The notes under the pieces are model-generated. The model did no database searches. It saw only the letters and a list, made by a program, of their open reading frames with translations, and was not told the DNA's origin. From Perkinsus olseni (Eukaryota > Perkinsozoa > Perkinsida), in assembly GCA_013115125.1 (NCBI GenBank), contig JABANN010000057.1, positions 27,582 to 91,581 on the forward strand: a stretch of 64,000 nt of DNA. Direction: 5' to 3'. The position numbers were made by a program, and so were the translations under genes. Positions within the stretch are counted from its first letter, which is position 1. Every line of letters begins with the position of its first letter. This document shows positions 47,191 to 60,085 of this stretch, piece after piece.

Positions 47191-49713
47191 TCATTTCTTG
47201 AAGCCAGTGTGCTCGTTGAAGTAATCCTGGGCCGCTCCCTGTTTCTGAGCCGCCTTGTGCGCGGCGTCGATAGCCGCCGCTCGCTTGGTCTGGTTCTCCG
47301 CCGTCCGGTTAGGATCGGCCAGTTCGATACCCTGTACCACTCGAATGCGATAGATGCAGCCCCGGGCGCCCCTTACTACCTCAAACTGCGTGAAAGCAAG
47401 ACTGCTAGACAAGCCACTGGTGCCGCTGCTGGCAGCAAGCCGCTGCCTCCGCGTCGCACTCAACTTCTGGTTATGCAACATACTCTCCATCAACTGTCTA
47501 CGCTTCTTGTCTTGCTTGGCCGCACTCTAGAAACAATCAATGCGCTCTCATCCAGGCACGGGCTCTTCTACCTGTCCGACTCGGCCAATGCCTTCGAGGC
47601 CTTGACCAGCTCCCTGGGCTGCTGCCGATAGCATGCCCAAGCCCCTACCGAAGGCCTCATTCATGTTCAACTCCTCTTCAGCCTCCTCTCCGAACTAAGG
47701 AACAAACCCGTGCCGCCCATGAGGTCCCGACAGGCGATATTACCTTCATCCGATTAACCTGTTTCCTAGCCTCGCTCATACCATACTTTTCCTTAATCGC
47801 CCTGTGCCTCTTGCCTCCCCGCCTTGGACCCGGCAACTCGTCGGGACGAGGCAACGGCTTCTTCTCTCGAGCTTTGGGCGGCGCCTGTGCCTTCGCCTGA
47901 CGAGCACTAGCCGAGTGATGGTAGAGCCAAACTTGAACCGGCTCACCAAGGAGGCCAGCAGGTCCTCACGCAATTTCACGCCGACCTTGCCCAGCCTGGC
48001 CGACTCTTCCGCACTGCCAGCATTGATATGGAGCGAGTTGTCCACTCTGAAAAAAGGCAGCTACCCTCACTATTACCCGATCGATTCCCCGTTATGGCTA
48101 GCGGTCTAATATGTCCCAATCAATCTCGGGTTATCGACATAGTTCTTCTATTTCCACACGAAGAAACATGGAATCGGTCGAGAAATGGTACAGGTTCCGA
48201 CTGATCCCCTTCCTACCTCGCGCAAATTGCCGACTTGCCCAACAGCAGCCGCACTGCCTTCCGCTTGAAATCAGGAGGCGTCATAACAACGATGTCACTC
48301 TGCCATATCAAGCCTTGCTTCAGTGATACAGCCGACGATGCTCCCATACCTCACAGAGAACAAACACAATACAGTGGTCTCAACCTACCCAGAACCAGTC
48401 GGATCTCACCACTCAACTGCTTTTTCTGCGCTCCCACATGCTCAATGTTTTGACTAGGCATGATGGCCAACTTGTCCACGCCACCAGCACTAGAAATCAG
48501 TCTAGCAGCCAAAGGAGCTCCCAACAGTGAGTTCAGATTGGGCGCATGCTTCGCCATCTGACCCTGCAACGAAGGCGACAGTCCGGCGTCCCATGATCCC
48601 CCCGCTGCTGTCTTTACCTGGAGAAAAATCATTATGTCGTTCTTGCAGTCAGCGAGGTCGTTAGCAGCAGTAATATTGGCGAGCAGCTCTGCATTCTCCC
48701 GAGCGGGCAGCCTGACCCCGCTGCCAGCACTTGAGGTGGCTGTCACCGTAACAGCCACGATGACGTTGTTAGGCAGAAGATCGGAGAGATCCACCTTGGA
48801 CATGTCCAGCGTGGCATTCGGACCTACATTGGTGCATTCTATCTCCCTCACAGCCAAGCAGCGTCCACTCTCACCCGATGCATTGCCGAAGACGCCGGCC
48901 TCCTCCTTCTCAATGAGCCTCTGCACCACTCTCATGTAATCCAAGGGCATCGATACAATGCTCTCCAGCTCGGGGAACTTCTTCGAGTAGACCTGGCATA
49001 AGCCCGTCATCATCATACGATCTGCAACGAGAGCAATGACCCCTCCCCCACTTAGTCGCGCATACTAGTGCCAAACCGACCGAACCTCCATCGGCCAGCA
49101 GGACCCCTTCCACAGGCCAATACACTACCTTCTTAACATAGCGATGTATGTGATAAATATCCTCGTCAATAGTCACAGCCACTGTGTTGCACTTGGACAG
49201 CAGCTCGTATTCCGCTTTCTTCGTCCCTGCTCCTGCAGTAGAACCGGAGGGCGTCATCTGAAGAGCAGCCCTATGAAGCCACCAGCAGTGTCCTCGAGGG
49301 AGCCTGCCTCAGCGCTGGCGCCAGCAGTGTTGTTGCCATCCTTCATCTCCTCGTCCTCTTCCCCACTCTCCATAGCCGATGAAGCGTCTCTTATCCGCTG
49401 CATTGTCGACAGGAAATCCTCATCAGCCAGCAGCTGCGACACCCCAACTGAAGGCTCTTCCTCCTCTTTCTCATCACCTACGAACTACCATCAAAAGACC
49501 GCCCTTGCCAGCTGATACAGCACCACCTTCCACAGGCAACTTCTCCTCATCTTCCGCGTCATCTCCCTCAACGATCTTAGTTTTATCACCCTCGGTGTCC
49601 TCGGCAGCGGTTCGAACGTCCTACCAACAGTCGGATAATCAAAGACGTCCCTGTCAAAGTCACCTTACCAAGACGTCGTCTAAGTCCGCTAAGAAGGAGT
49701 CCGCTAAAGACAT
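47191..49713 (-). CDS. PRP31: U4/U6 snRNP splicing factor PRP31
   Basis: Binds the U4 k-turn with SNU13 and bridges U4/U6 to U5 in the tri-snRNP. Exon 1 (49713 down) encodes MSLADSFLADLDDVL, near-identical to the human start MSLADELLADLEE. Then SQLLADEDFLSTMQRI (about 49440), IDEDIYHIHRYVKKVV (about 49160), KKFPELESIVSMPLDYMRVV (about 48980), and the NOP domain: APNLNSLLGAPLAARLISSA, GGVDKLAIMPSQNIEHVGAQ (about 48530-48440), LIWQSDIVVMTPPDFKRKAV (about 48300) and AGSAEESARLGKVGVKLRED (about 48020). The basic tail has PRRGGKRHRAIKEKYGMSEA (about 47810), RKQVNRMKFGE-like, TSGLSSSLAFTQ and GIELADPNR (about 47420-47330), ending DYFNEHTGFKK as in family members. About ten introns. Confidence 0.9.
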
Positions 49714-49807
49714 GCTGGAAGGGCCTGGCTACAGCGACCACTCCATCCCTCTGAGAATACTGAACGCAACTGGGTGCCTACTGCCTTGAGAAACTCGGTA
49801 AAATGCA

Positions 49808-51345
49808 TCACGCTGTAGCCCGACCAGCAGCGCCTTCCCACGTTGGAAGGCCCAGTCGCCGTACCGTCTCCACAGGCAGGGCCCACACTGGATCCACCCG
49901 ACGCAGATGGAAGGATCCACTTCTATCGAGAAGACTAAGGCCGGCAAGACCGAAGAATGTGTGGAACACATCCGGTACATCTCCAGGCCTGATTCGAGTC
50001 CATCACCACAGCAGCACCTTCCCAGCTACTACCTGTCAGCAATCCCACCCTCGTCCTCCTCCTGCGCCCGAAGTATGAACCCAGTTAGCGCGTCGCTGTC
50101 TATCCAATGCAGCTTGCCCAAGACGGCCAAGGCGGACGTGATCCACCACGAGTAGCAGACATCCGGCGCCTGATGAGACCCACCTCGCCACCTCACCAGC
50201 CCACTAGGAAGGGCCAATACCTTCTCGGGACGGCCATTGAAGCCTCCATGCTTCGGTATCTGCCTTTCGGCCAGCCAGTGCCCTAGTCTCCAATCTTCGT
50301 TCTCGTCGGCTTTCACTCCCAGAAGTGCCAAGGCGGCAACGGCACAGAAGGTGTAGGCAGCATGGCTCTCAGCGCCGGGGATGGACCCGAACGCGCCGTC
50401 ATAGTTCTGGGATGAGCGCAGCCATGCTATTGCTTTCTGGCGATCGATATCATAGCCTTCGCCTTCTGAAATGAGAACCGCGAGCCTTCCCTTAATGTCC
50501 AGCACTCTACGTGCCATTCTGGGATTCTGCCACTCGTCGCACTCGTAGTTGGCCTTGGGTAGATCCCACTCGGAGAGGTACAAAAACCCAAGGTTGGGGA
50601 AAGGACCAGTAGATACTACCTTCGATTGACCCTACCGAGTCAAGGAGCGCTAAGATCGCTACAGCGGAGTAGGAAAACCGCCCGTCAACCTCTCCACTGT
50701 AATCGCCCTGGAATCCACCATCACTGGTCTGCATGCTGATAACGAACTTTCTAGTGCCCAGCCGCTCTCCCTCTGTCAGCGTATCCAAAGCATCAAGCTC
50801 GGCTAAGACAAGTAGCGCGTAGTGAGTTGAGTTTATATGGGAGTCCATTCCTGGGAAGAATCTGCCGGAAAATCGCTCGAGGGAGCTACTTGACTCAGCA
50901 GCTGCCATCACCCATATCCGCCATCCTGGCCTCTGCAGGATTTAACGAAGTCGAGGACATCATCCCGGCGGGTGTAAGTGTGGGGATCCAGTCGGCCCAT
51001 GGCGTCCAGCGCGGTGATACCCCAGTACCTTCCACAGGGACCACTGCTGGTGCTATTTCCGGTGGAGCAGGACTTACGCGCCTCCCATTCGGATGGATTC
51101 GGATAGAACATAGTCCATGGTCACGGCCCTGAGGAAGACGATGGTCAAAACGACAGCCGAACAGGTACTTCTACTACAACCCCTACCACCAAGCGACAAG
51201 GCCGCACGCCCGGACAGATCGACAAAAGGCTACACGACGACAACTACGGCTACTACGACTGCTACTTCTCAGGCGTGTCCAAATCATAGATATATTTTTC
51301 GTGTTTGTCTACCAGCAGTAGTGGCCGATGCCTTTCCTCTGCCAT
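49808..51345 (-). CDS. RABGGTB: Rab geranylgeranyltransferase beta subunit
   Basis: Catalytic subunit that attaches geranylgeranyl groups to Rab GTPases with REP and the alpha subunit. Exon 1 (51345-51266) encodes [14 protein letters not shown] (human LLLEKHADYIASY), exon 2 (51128-51078) SESIRMGGA (human SEYLRMSGI), then [14 protein letters not shown] and [10 protein letters not shown]. Prenyltransferase repeats follow: [20 protein letters not shown] (about 50700), [20 protein letters not shown] (about 50370), GGFNGRPEK (about 50240). The zinc site and active site are intact: APDVCYSWW (about 50160) with the Cys ligand, [20 protein letters not shown] (about 50070-49960) with Asp and His ligands. 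[12 protein letters not shown] leads to a short tail with stop at 49808. Length of about 330-350 fits the family. Confidence 0.92.
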
Positions 51346-52078
51346 GGTAAAACTGTAACCTCTGCCCAAAGCCATCAGTCACGAGCCGACAACCGTCCAC
51401 AGCGGCTTCCGGAGGCCCCTGACCTAATACCCGCCAGGTGCCAATGTCCCCTCCAATAAGCGTCCACAAGCCTGATGTATGGCCAGCGATGTCCTATCCC
51501 TCTTAAGAACTCCCACCACAAGCGAAGGCAGAGTAGCAGCACACTGGGACGGACCACCTATGCTGATGTTATCCTACGGCCTGCCAGATCGGCAGCACCG
51601 GAAGTATCTTCCCGCTCGAAAGATTCATGTTTTGCAAGACGAGCCCATCGGACCTTGGACCGCAAGCCGCGCGCGCCCAAACAATCGATGAGTTCGGTGG
51701 GCTGCGTTCCTTAAGCCGGTTAGGTGAAATCGTGCGCTTGCTGACCTACATAGGAAGTGGCCGTCTCCCGTCGCCCCAACGTATCTGGACTGACTATAGG
51801 GCACACTGGAGGACGTCTGTCTGAATTTTTACCGGAGAAATGAGAATTGGAGGCTGGGCCCGGGTGGAATTGGGCGCAATTGGTCGCACTCGCTAGTGGA
51901 AAAACGTCGAAGTCGATTCGGTCTCGCGTGTCTATCGTCAGATGACTTAGCCGTAGGAGGGAGTAGTATGTGGATAATAATGGTACTGTTTTCAGGGCTT
52001 GATTTTGAGTCGTCGTCCCGCCGAAAAGAACTCAACTTCGGTCACTGACGAGTCTAGATCTTGCCCAGTAGGGGTGCC
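51346..52078. promoter_or_regulatory. Divergent intergenic region (RABGGTB / eIF4G)
   Basis: About 730 bases between two genes pointing away from each other. It should hold both promoters and the eIF4G 5' UTR. Frames present (for example plus strand 51479-51691) have no recognisable motif, and no core promoter element stood out. Confidence 0.45.
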
Positions 52079-55000
52079 ATGTCTTCAACAGCAAACACAA
52101 GCTTTAATCAGCAACAATCATCTTCTAACAATATGGGTGGTGGAACAGGACCTAACGGTGCCAACAACAACAACACCAGTGGTCGCGGTTCGTGGGGTCC
52201 CCAGAGTACGGGCCCTGGCAAGGGCAAAGGAAAGGGTGCTGCACCAAGCAACCAGGGCATGCAGCCCCCACCTCCCCCTCCCCCTCACTCGGCCTACCAA
52301 CCACAACAACAGCTTCAAGGCGGTTACTATCCTCCCGCAGCTGCGGGTGGCTATATTATGGAGGAGATGGGAATGCCTCAACAATTCGTCCCTCAGGTAG
52401 TAGCACTCCCAAAATCCGTGGAATTTTGCGACCGGTCGTAGCGCTCGAAATTTTCCAAACGCGCTTGCCCTAAAAGGAGACTCTGCCCTGCGGACTCTTC
52501 AGCTCTTATCAAGATTTCCATATCAGCCCGTTTTGGACCGAGACTGTTGCGCGGGACCCTGCTGTTATTTCGTCTGTTTCAGGGATACGGTTTCGTCATG
52601 CCACCGTACATGGCGTATGGTGGCCCTACGTCCCAGCCTCCACCGCCACCAGTGATGCCCGGCTATGGTTATCAGATGGTACCCGCAGCAGGCATGGGCC
52701 CTGGCCCTGGTGGACCAGCCTACTATGTACCGATGCAAGGCGTCCCCTATGGGGTCCCCGGCCAGGAGTATGCGATGCAGGCGGCTATGATGCCCCCACC
52801 TCCGCCACCTCAGCATCAGCAAGGGTATCCAGGTGGTGGTATGTATGGTCCGCCGTACGGGTCCCCTATGGATTCCGGCGGCCCTATGTCAGCGCCGCCA
52901 ATGCCGCGGCCTGGCAGTGGTCCTCAGCAGCAACAACCTCCTCATAGCGGTGCTACTGTTGGTAACGCCAGTGATTCTGCATCTGGTGTTATGGGTGGCG
53001 AGGATACCCATCTTCAACAACAACAACAGCAACATTTGAATAGTAATAATAGTAATAATAATATTCAGCATCCTGCTGCTTCCTCTCGTCCTGGTGGTAA
53101 TGTACCAAGTGGAGGTCCTCCAAGTCGTGGAGGCTCTATGGGCCCTGGCGCGCGCCCATTCCCTGGACCGCCACAACGAGAAGGCTCAGCAGTCTCACTT
53201 CCGGGAGGGCGGCCTCGGAAGCCATTGACTATCATCGACCCCAGTACTGGTCAGGAGGTCAAATTGGTTGATCAACCTGATACCACTACTACGACTGCTG
53301 CTAAAGACAGCAAGGCTGCAAACAGCAGCGGCAGCGACAGTAATGCAGCGCCTGTCGCTCCTACAGCAGCCCCTACCGCTGCTACTGCCAAGCCGGCCCG
53401 TCTCGACTCTGGTACCGTGGAGGAGAAGACTGGTGAGACTCGTCCTACAACAGCAGCAACAACTGAGAGGCCCGGTTCCCGTCAGAAGCCTGCCCAGCCA
53501 CCATCCTTCGCGGCAGTTGCCGCTGGTGTGGCTTCAGCGGGCTCTTCGACTGACGCGGCCGAAGGCTCTGCTGGTCAGGCCGTTGGTCGGGGTCAGAAGC
53601 AGGAGCCTCCTGCTTCCCCTACGGCTGCCGCACATCATGACGATTATCGTGGTGTTAACGATCGGAAGAAGCTCTTGAATGCCGCTTTGCGGAAGCCTCT
53701 ATCATCGGCGACCACCAAGCCACCACTGATCGACTCTAAGCATCCTAAGCAGCAGCAGTCAACAGCTCCTCCTGCCGCTAGACCAGAAGGACCCTCAGAG
53801 AGCCCTGCTCAGGACGTGGAACGACAGCGTCCGCGGTCGAGTAGCTCGAGCCGTGTGCAGTCCACTGGCTTCGAAGAGGACAAGGTCAACGGAGAGGCCT
53901 ATGAGCAGCAGCACGGTGGTCAGCAGCAGCATGCCGGTCTTATTCCTGCCGCTGGTGGCCCTCCTCCTCCTATGTATCAAATGGGTGGTCCGATGCCTTA
54001 TGGTGGCATACCTCCGTACGGAACACCTCCCCCTCCTGCTTACCTTGGGCCTCAGTATGGTGACCCGTTGCAGCAACAGCAGCAGCCAATGCCAATGTAT
54101 CCACAACCCCCACAAGGCGGTGGTGCCATGATGATGCCGGTGTTTCCTCAGCCGGGTATGCATGGTCATGTGGAGGAGGGAGAGATGGCCTCTCCGCCTC
54201 TACCTCCGATGCCCTCTGAGCCGCAGCAACAGCAGCAGCCTCCGGTCAGTGGGGATCTGAGTAGTTCCCCACCGGCGTCCCAAGCATCTGTGGCCAAGTC
54301 GACGACCCAGTACGGTGGAAAGAAGCTGGCGCTCAACAAGGCCATCGCTAAGAAGCCACCGGCTGTAGCTGTTACATCTCCTGCAGAGAAGGAGGCCTCC
54401 ACTGCTCCTACCAGCGGTACGGCTGCAGCGGCCAATGAGGCCATAGCTCCCCATACTGAGGGTCCGAACCATCTTGGTGAGACTTCGGCCGTCACGCTCG
54501 AGCGCAAGAAGCTGTTCAGTCGGGCGATTGGGAAACCAAAGCCTGCTGTGACACCACCACCTCCGCAGCCCTCCCCCGAGCCGGCTCAGGAGGCCGCACC
54601 GGCAGTGGACGACAGCAAGCAAGAGGCCGTCTTAGAAGCTGCCGTGGCTGCACCGAAGTCTGTTTCGGGGACCCCGCCATCTTCGGTGGCGTCGCTCGCC
54701 AAAAAACGCGGATTCAAGTGAGTCTTAAACGTGATTGCTAAGGCTTGCCATTCATCGTTATTTTCTCAGGAATATGCCCATCGAACGGTCGGCAGTGCAC
54801 CCCAGCCCTGTCGTAGCCCCTCAACCCGCTGCCCCTGCCGTCTCGGAAGAGCCACAGCAGCCTGAGGCGCTCCTTGAGCCTGCGGCTGTTACTTCATCGG
54901 TCCCGACCCCCGAGACTGAAGCAGCGTCGAAGGACAAGGACAGTTGGGAAGAGACTAGTTCGTCTGAGGGCGAGCCAGCGAAAGCGGCTGTGGTTCACGA

Positions 55001-57641
55001 GGAGGCTGAAGTTCGGGAAGGCGAGGAGACCCCGTCGGCTCAGTCCAGCGAGGTAGGTGTAGACGACTAAGTGGTCTCTGGGCGTATTTGCTGTTCTTCA
55101 GGAGCCTCTTCCCGAGCCCCTACCCTTCACTGGTCCTCTTTCCCGTAACGACCTCCTCCGCATGTTCCTCGTCGCTCCGGCGACCGAGGCGTTCCGTGGG
55201 GACGCTCGTCCGATCGATTTCGCGGATGAAGCCCCTCCAGCACCATTGGTCAGCCTATCTGTTGCCAGCACCAGTCAAGTGAGGCAGCCCGGTGGTGGCT
55301 CTGCTGGTGGTCTCAGAAGGCAGACCAGTAAGGGCATGATGGGTCAGCGTCAACAAGGCGGTGGCGGTGGTCATCAGCACATCGGCAGTGGCGACTGGCG
55401 CAAGGACATGCTAGGTCCCCAGGCCATGCGGGAGAAGTACAATCGGCAGCAGAGTCGACAGCAGTACAAGCGGTCGAGCGCTCCTGTGGCTCCACTGAAG
55501 GTCACTGAGCATGGCTACAAGGTCGCAGCTATTATGGAGGATATATCTCCTCAAGACAAGCTCCATCGCCGAGTCATGTCCAATCTCAACCGTATCACTG
55601 CTGAGAACTTCATGCAAGTGACGGCTAGCTTGGCTGAGCTTGGAGTAAGTCGGGTTTGCCACCTGCTGCTGATGCTCATTCATCGTTGTGTTCTTTTCAG
55701 ATTGACGAGGGCTGGAAACTTGAGTTGGTGGTTCGTACCATCTTCGACAAGGCCATCCAAGAGAGCTACTACTGCGAGATCTACTCCGATATGTGCATGC
55801 AGCTGCGACGAGTGTTGCCTGAGTTTGAGGGCGATGACAGCAGCAAGCCTATGACCTTCACTAGGGCTCTTATTACTAAGTGCCAAGAGGAGTTCGAGGC
55901 CCTACCGGAGGATCTCGCCCCAACGCCCGAGGAAGAGGCTAAGGCCAATGGTGATGCACAGGAGCTGGAAGTGATCCGGTCTAAGAAGAAGGAGCGTATC
56001 TTGGGCAACATGAAGTTCATTGGTCAACTTTTCCTACGACAGCTACTCAGTGGCAAGGTCATCAAAGAGGTCGTTGGTCAACTCATCTTTCGTTCGGACG
56101 AGCCCGAAGAGCACTACATCGAGTGCGTCTGCATTCTACTGCAGAACATCGGTTCTACTCTTGACCAGACCGAGCGTGGTCGCCATCTGTGCACCACTTT
56201 CCTCAGCCGTCTTAGAGACATCAAGAAGATGGACTATCCTAGTCGGCTCAAGTTCATGATACAGGACCTTATCGACAACAGAAGTCGCGGCTGGGTAGAC
56301 CGTCAAGGAAACCCTGTTGGTGGTCGTAGCAAGAAGGCGGTCAAGTCTGTCACTCTACAGGGTCAGGAGGATTCCAAGCGACAGGCCAAGGTGGATGAGG
56401 CTCGACGGAAGATGGACGAGCTTGCGAGCGAGAAGAGAGAGCAGAAGGAGGCTAAGGAGAGAGAGCTGCAGGAAGCCCGGGCCTTCAAGGTTGACAAGTT
56501 CAAGAACTCTCGAGACTACTTCCACGAAGATGGCGATCTCAATTCCTTCCTCAAGGACATTACTGCCATGGTCCAGAACGATCCGAGCTGTCCGCCCAAG
56601 ATGGCTGAGAATCTGGTCACCTGGGGCTCTGAGGATCCCCGCAAGGCACCGAAGGACGCCGAGCTCATCGTCGAGCTTGTCCGGCGGGGTATCATCCCCT
56701 TTAAGGTCCTCAACTTGGTCTTGCGAGGTTTCTTGGAAGTGCTCGATGACGTCGCGATGGACTTCCCCAAGGCCCCTGAGTTCTACCATCGTTTGTTCGC
56801 CCTCCTCCTCATCGGCGATTACTCTGTGGAAGACGGTCCGAGCGAGTTCGACCCTCAGCTGATTCTCTCATGGAAGGTCCTTGGCTCCGACGAAAAGTCC
56901 TTCGACTTGGCCGTCAAGGTGTTGGAGCAAGCCAAGCATCTTGCAGGAGTCTCCGGTGTCCAACAAGGGTTGCACTTCCTCCGTCCCCTCATGAAGCGGA
57001 TGAAGCATTTAGATCCGTCCGACGACCAGGACTTGGATCGGATGCTGGACGAGGCCGGCCTTCTCAAGGACGAGACTGACAGCTTGATTACCAAGCTCAG
57101 CGCCGATTTAAAGAGTAAAGATTTCGACGCGGCCACGCGGTTGATCAGCGAGGGAGCCTCGGGCGATTTGCTCGGAGGCAAGAACGCGTTATTCGAGCGG
57201 AGAGTGATCTCAGCTTTGATATCTAGCTTGCGGTTGGCGTGGTCGAGGGATTCATGGACAGCGCGGCTTAGCCCTGCAGAGAGCCTTTTGCGTACGGTTT
57301 GTGGTACTGGTACTGAGACGGGCGTTGGTAGCCCTAACAATCGTGAGCTTCACAACCAGAAGCGGCTCATCGAGTCCTTGGCCAATGCCATTTACGATGC
57401 TCGGCTGCCGTCTAAGGACGTCGCCGGGGTCTATCAGGCATTTATCAACATGGGCCTCATACGGCAAGTGGTTCTTCAGAACTGGTACTCGCAGCCCTCC
57501 TCGGAGCCCGATCATGAGGTTCGGAAGTTCATAGCGGACGGTGTGAAGCGTGTTTTGGCTGCCCGAAGTAGCGATGGTGAGACGCCGCCCGACAGCTCTG
57601 CGGAGTCGGTTGCCTCTCCGTCCCCTTCTACTACTCAGTAG
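52079..57641 (+). CDS. EIF4G: Translation initiation factor eIF4G
   Basis: Scaffold of the cap-binding complex, joining eIF4E, eIF4A and eIF3. Exons 52079-52396, 52583-54717, 54770-55052, 55102-55644 and 55701-57641 join in phase to 1739 residues. Residues 1-800 are Gln/Pro/Gly/Asn-rich (many QQQ and PPPPP runs). A short motif appears three times: RKKLLNAALRKPL (53662), GKKLALNKAIAKKP (54315), RKKLFSRAIGKP (54502). GPLSRNDLLRMFLVA (about 55132) is a candidate eIF4E-contact region but lacks the standard YxxxxL. The MIF4G domain runs about 55500-56320: VMSNLNRITAENFMQVTASL, IFDKAIQESYYCEIYSDMCM, FIGQLFLRQLLSGKVIKEVV, DYPSRLKFMIQDLIDNRSRG. A helical C-terminal half (56340-57560, for example DYFHEDGDLNSFLKDI) looks like the MA3/W2-type HEAT region but is diverged. 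Confidence 0.9.
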
Positions 57642-59225
57642 CCTCTTCGGTGACCAGGTAGAGGTAGCTCATATACTACTCTAGCGAGCCGTTAATATAA
57701 ATAATAATACCAACCGTACCATTGCTCTCGGAGGCCCAATCTGGTGGTCCCCCTTAAGGTTGCTTGCGCGTTTTTGTCTCATGTTCCCTTTACTACTACT
57801 TCTACTACTACAACTACTGCGAGTAGGCTTACTGCACTCGAGCCGTGTGTGGCGAGTGGCTATTCCTATGGATAGTCATACACTATGGTCTGCTACATCA
57901 CGGATTCGGTCCTTTGGCGTCTTGGTCGGTACTGTCGACAACACTACCACCGCCCTTTGCCGGGGCCTACGATGCTATCTCTGCTGGTGAAGCAGGAGCC
58001 TCCTCTCGCGCGCCAATAAAAGAGAGGTGTGTTCCGCCTTTCTCACGGCTGGAGAAATTTTCCGTAGAACAGTACCCGACTGATGATGCCTCGGTTTGAT
58101 GGTTGTTGCCACACCGCCCGTGCGACTATCATCTGCCGACTGCTATACCATTCACTGCTCTTATCTCTATCTTGGTAGCGGTGGTCACGGAGAGGGTTGT
58201 CCATTGATGTTAGTCTCAGTGTGGCGGCGGCACGCCTGCTGAGCGAGCTTGCCAACAACGCCCTCCTTCTTGGTTGCTGTCGATGAGAACTCAGACGAGG
58301 AGAGATGCAGAGCCCAACCATTTTTGTCGCTGGTCATTTCCAGCGACTTTTGCGATACTGCTGAGGTTGACGAGGAGAGAGGGTCGGGTGGTGGTGGTGA
58401 TGACTGCTCCACTGCCCCTTGGCCCCTCACCTCGGCCTCCAGCTCACGTGGTCGATTATTGCTACTACTATTATTACTGCTGCTACTGCGAATGATGATG
58501 CCTTGGCGCAGTTAATGAAACACCTTAGGTCGAAGGCGGTTGTTCTTGCGAACAACTTGCAGAATCCCCATAGAAGAAGATGATTACTGATTGCTATTAA
58601 AGCGACGCTGTTGCGAGGGTGGCTCCTCTACTCTACATGCCTTATGGCTTCTCCCAAAAGGGTGCTCTTGAAACCAATAATCTTTTGTATATAAAAGCGT
58701 GTAGGAAAAAGGGGACTCAGCAAGCGGCGATAACATCATTTATAGCTGTGCTGCTAGACAAAAGAAAAACAGTTGTCCAATGGTAATTGGTAGTGTGTCT
58801 TTCGGCGACCCATATGGCGTCGCTCATTCGAATGATGGAGGTTGATGGTACCGGCATCTACTACCGTACCTCGGGTTATATTCACAATATTGGTACATGG
58901 TAGTGGTGATGAAAGTAGTAGCGCAGAGGCTGCTGCTGCTCTGTTGTTTATTATTTTTTGCGTGGAAGAGTTGTCAGAGGTAGTCATTACTACACGAGGT
59001 TGGCCATTGCTTGGCAGGTCGTCTTGTCACTGACCGCCGCCCTGCTCTCCAGCTGCTGCTGCCCACACTACTACACTAAGCGATGCTTCCCTCTTAGACC
59101 CGTAGGTCTATTGTAGATCGATAATGATACTATACCACTGTTAACCTAATTCACGCCTTGCGTTGATCAGGAGAAGCTCCAATGGGGAACGGGCTCCGTA
59201 TTTCAGCCTTTTACCTCTTCTCTCG
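57642..59225. other. Intergenic region with triplet-rich tracts
   Basis: About 1.6 kb with no gene recognised on either strand. It contains ACT/CTA-type triplet runs at about 57790-57820 and ACT/ATT/CTG runs at about 58457-58495. Short frames on both strands are driven by these runs and show no family motif. It separates the eIF4G stop from the next plus-strand gene, so it should hold a 3' UTR and a promoter. Confidence 0.5.
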
Positions 59226-59965
59226 ATGATTCCGATACCATCAGCAGGGGGCCCTCGTGTTCCAAACGAAGCCATACGGCAGAAGTATCGACCCGCCCTG
59301 CTTGTTCTCCTCTTCCTACACCTCGCTGTGGCAGGTTTCCGAATGTAGCGCTCCTCCAGCGTGGTGCCGCTTCGTACTTCTTCTCTCAGTTACCAACTAC
59401 AGATAGTGAACGGTGTGATGAGCCTCCTGTGGATCGGCGGTGCCTACTACGTCATAGTCAAGTGGGATATGATGCTCCACTACATAACGATGTTCGGCTT
59501 CATTTTCGGCTTCAACGGAGTAGTACCCCCTTCTCTGTCCCTATCACCATGCTATGCTGCCTCAGTTCGTCAGTACACTGTATCTCATCGAAAGGCTGAC
59601 CAAGGTGAAGGCAGCCCCCATGTTCTCATTCCCGATTGCGGACTCACTGCTCGTGGCCCAGCCCTTGTTGGACGCACTAGTGGCCTTCGTGTGCTGGAGG
59701 GTGAGCACCTACAGGCCGGTCCTCGATAAAGTGATTAGTCGACCTCCCACAGGTTTACGAGGCTGATAAAAACTTGGAAGGGTATGTCCCCGTTAACTCT
59801 GCGTCGGCAGCTCCTCGCTACAGCACCACCTACGGCAGCTACTCGGTAGTGCTCCTTAGCAGTACCCATTACCTGTAGGTGTTGTTGCAGGTATCTGGTG
59901 GGCCCTCGTTTACGGCTTTCTCTGGTCGGGGCTCGCGACTGGGATCCGATAAGGGCGATGTTTAG
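59226..59965 (+). CDS. Small four-helix membrane protein, unrecognised
   Basis: Exons 59226-59344, 59390-59519, 59566-59700, 59753-59845 and 59891-59965 join in phase to 183 residues, each with a GT donor and AG acceptor. The N-terminus MIPIPSAGGPRVPNEAIRQK precedes hydrophobic segments PALLVLLFLHLAVAGF, GVMSLLWIGGAYYVIV, LHYITMFGFIFGFNG and SLLVAQPLLDALVAFVCW. The tail is polar (VYEADKNLEGYVPVNSASAA, then a Ser/Gly-rich end with GRGSRLGSDKGDV). The topology of four helices with a cytosolic tail recalls small vesicle proteins such as SCAMP or MARVEL members, but no signature was found. Confidence 0.7.
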
Positions 59966-60085
59966 TGACTCACCATGCCTTCCAGCATGTGATACCATTA
60001 CCTTGCTCGTCAACCATTACTAGTATTGCGTTCCCAGTGGGCAAAGGAGAGTGGGGCTAGGTGGGCTTCATCAACGTGCTTGACT

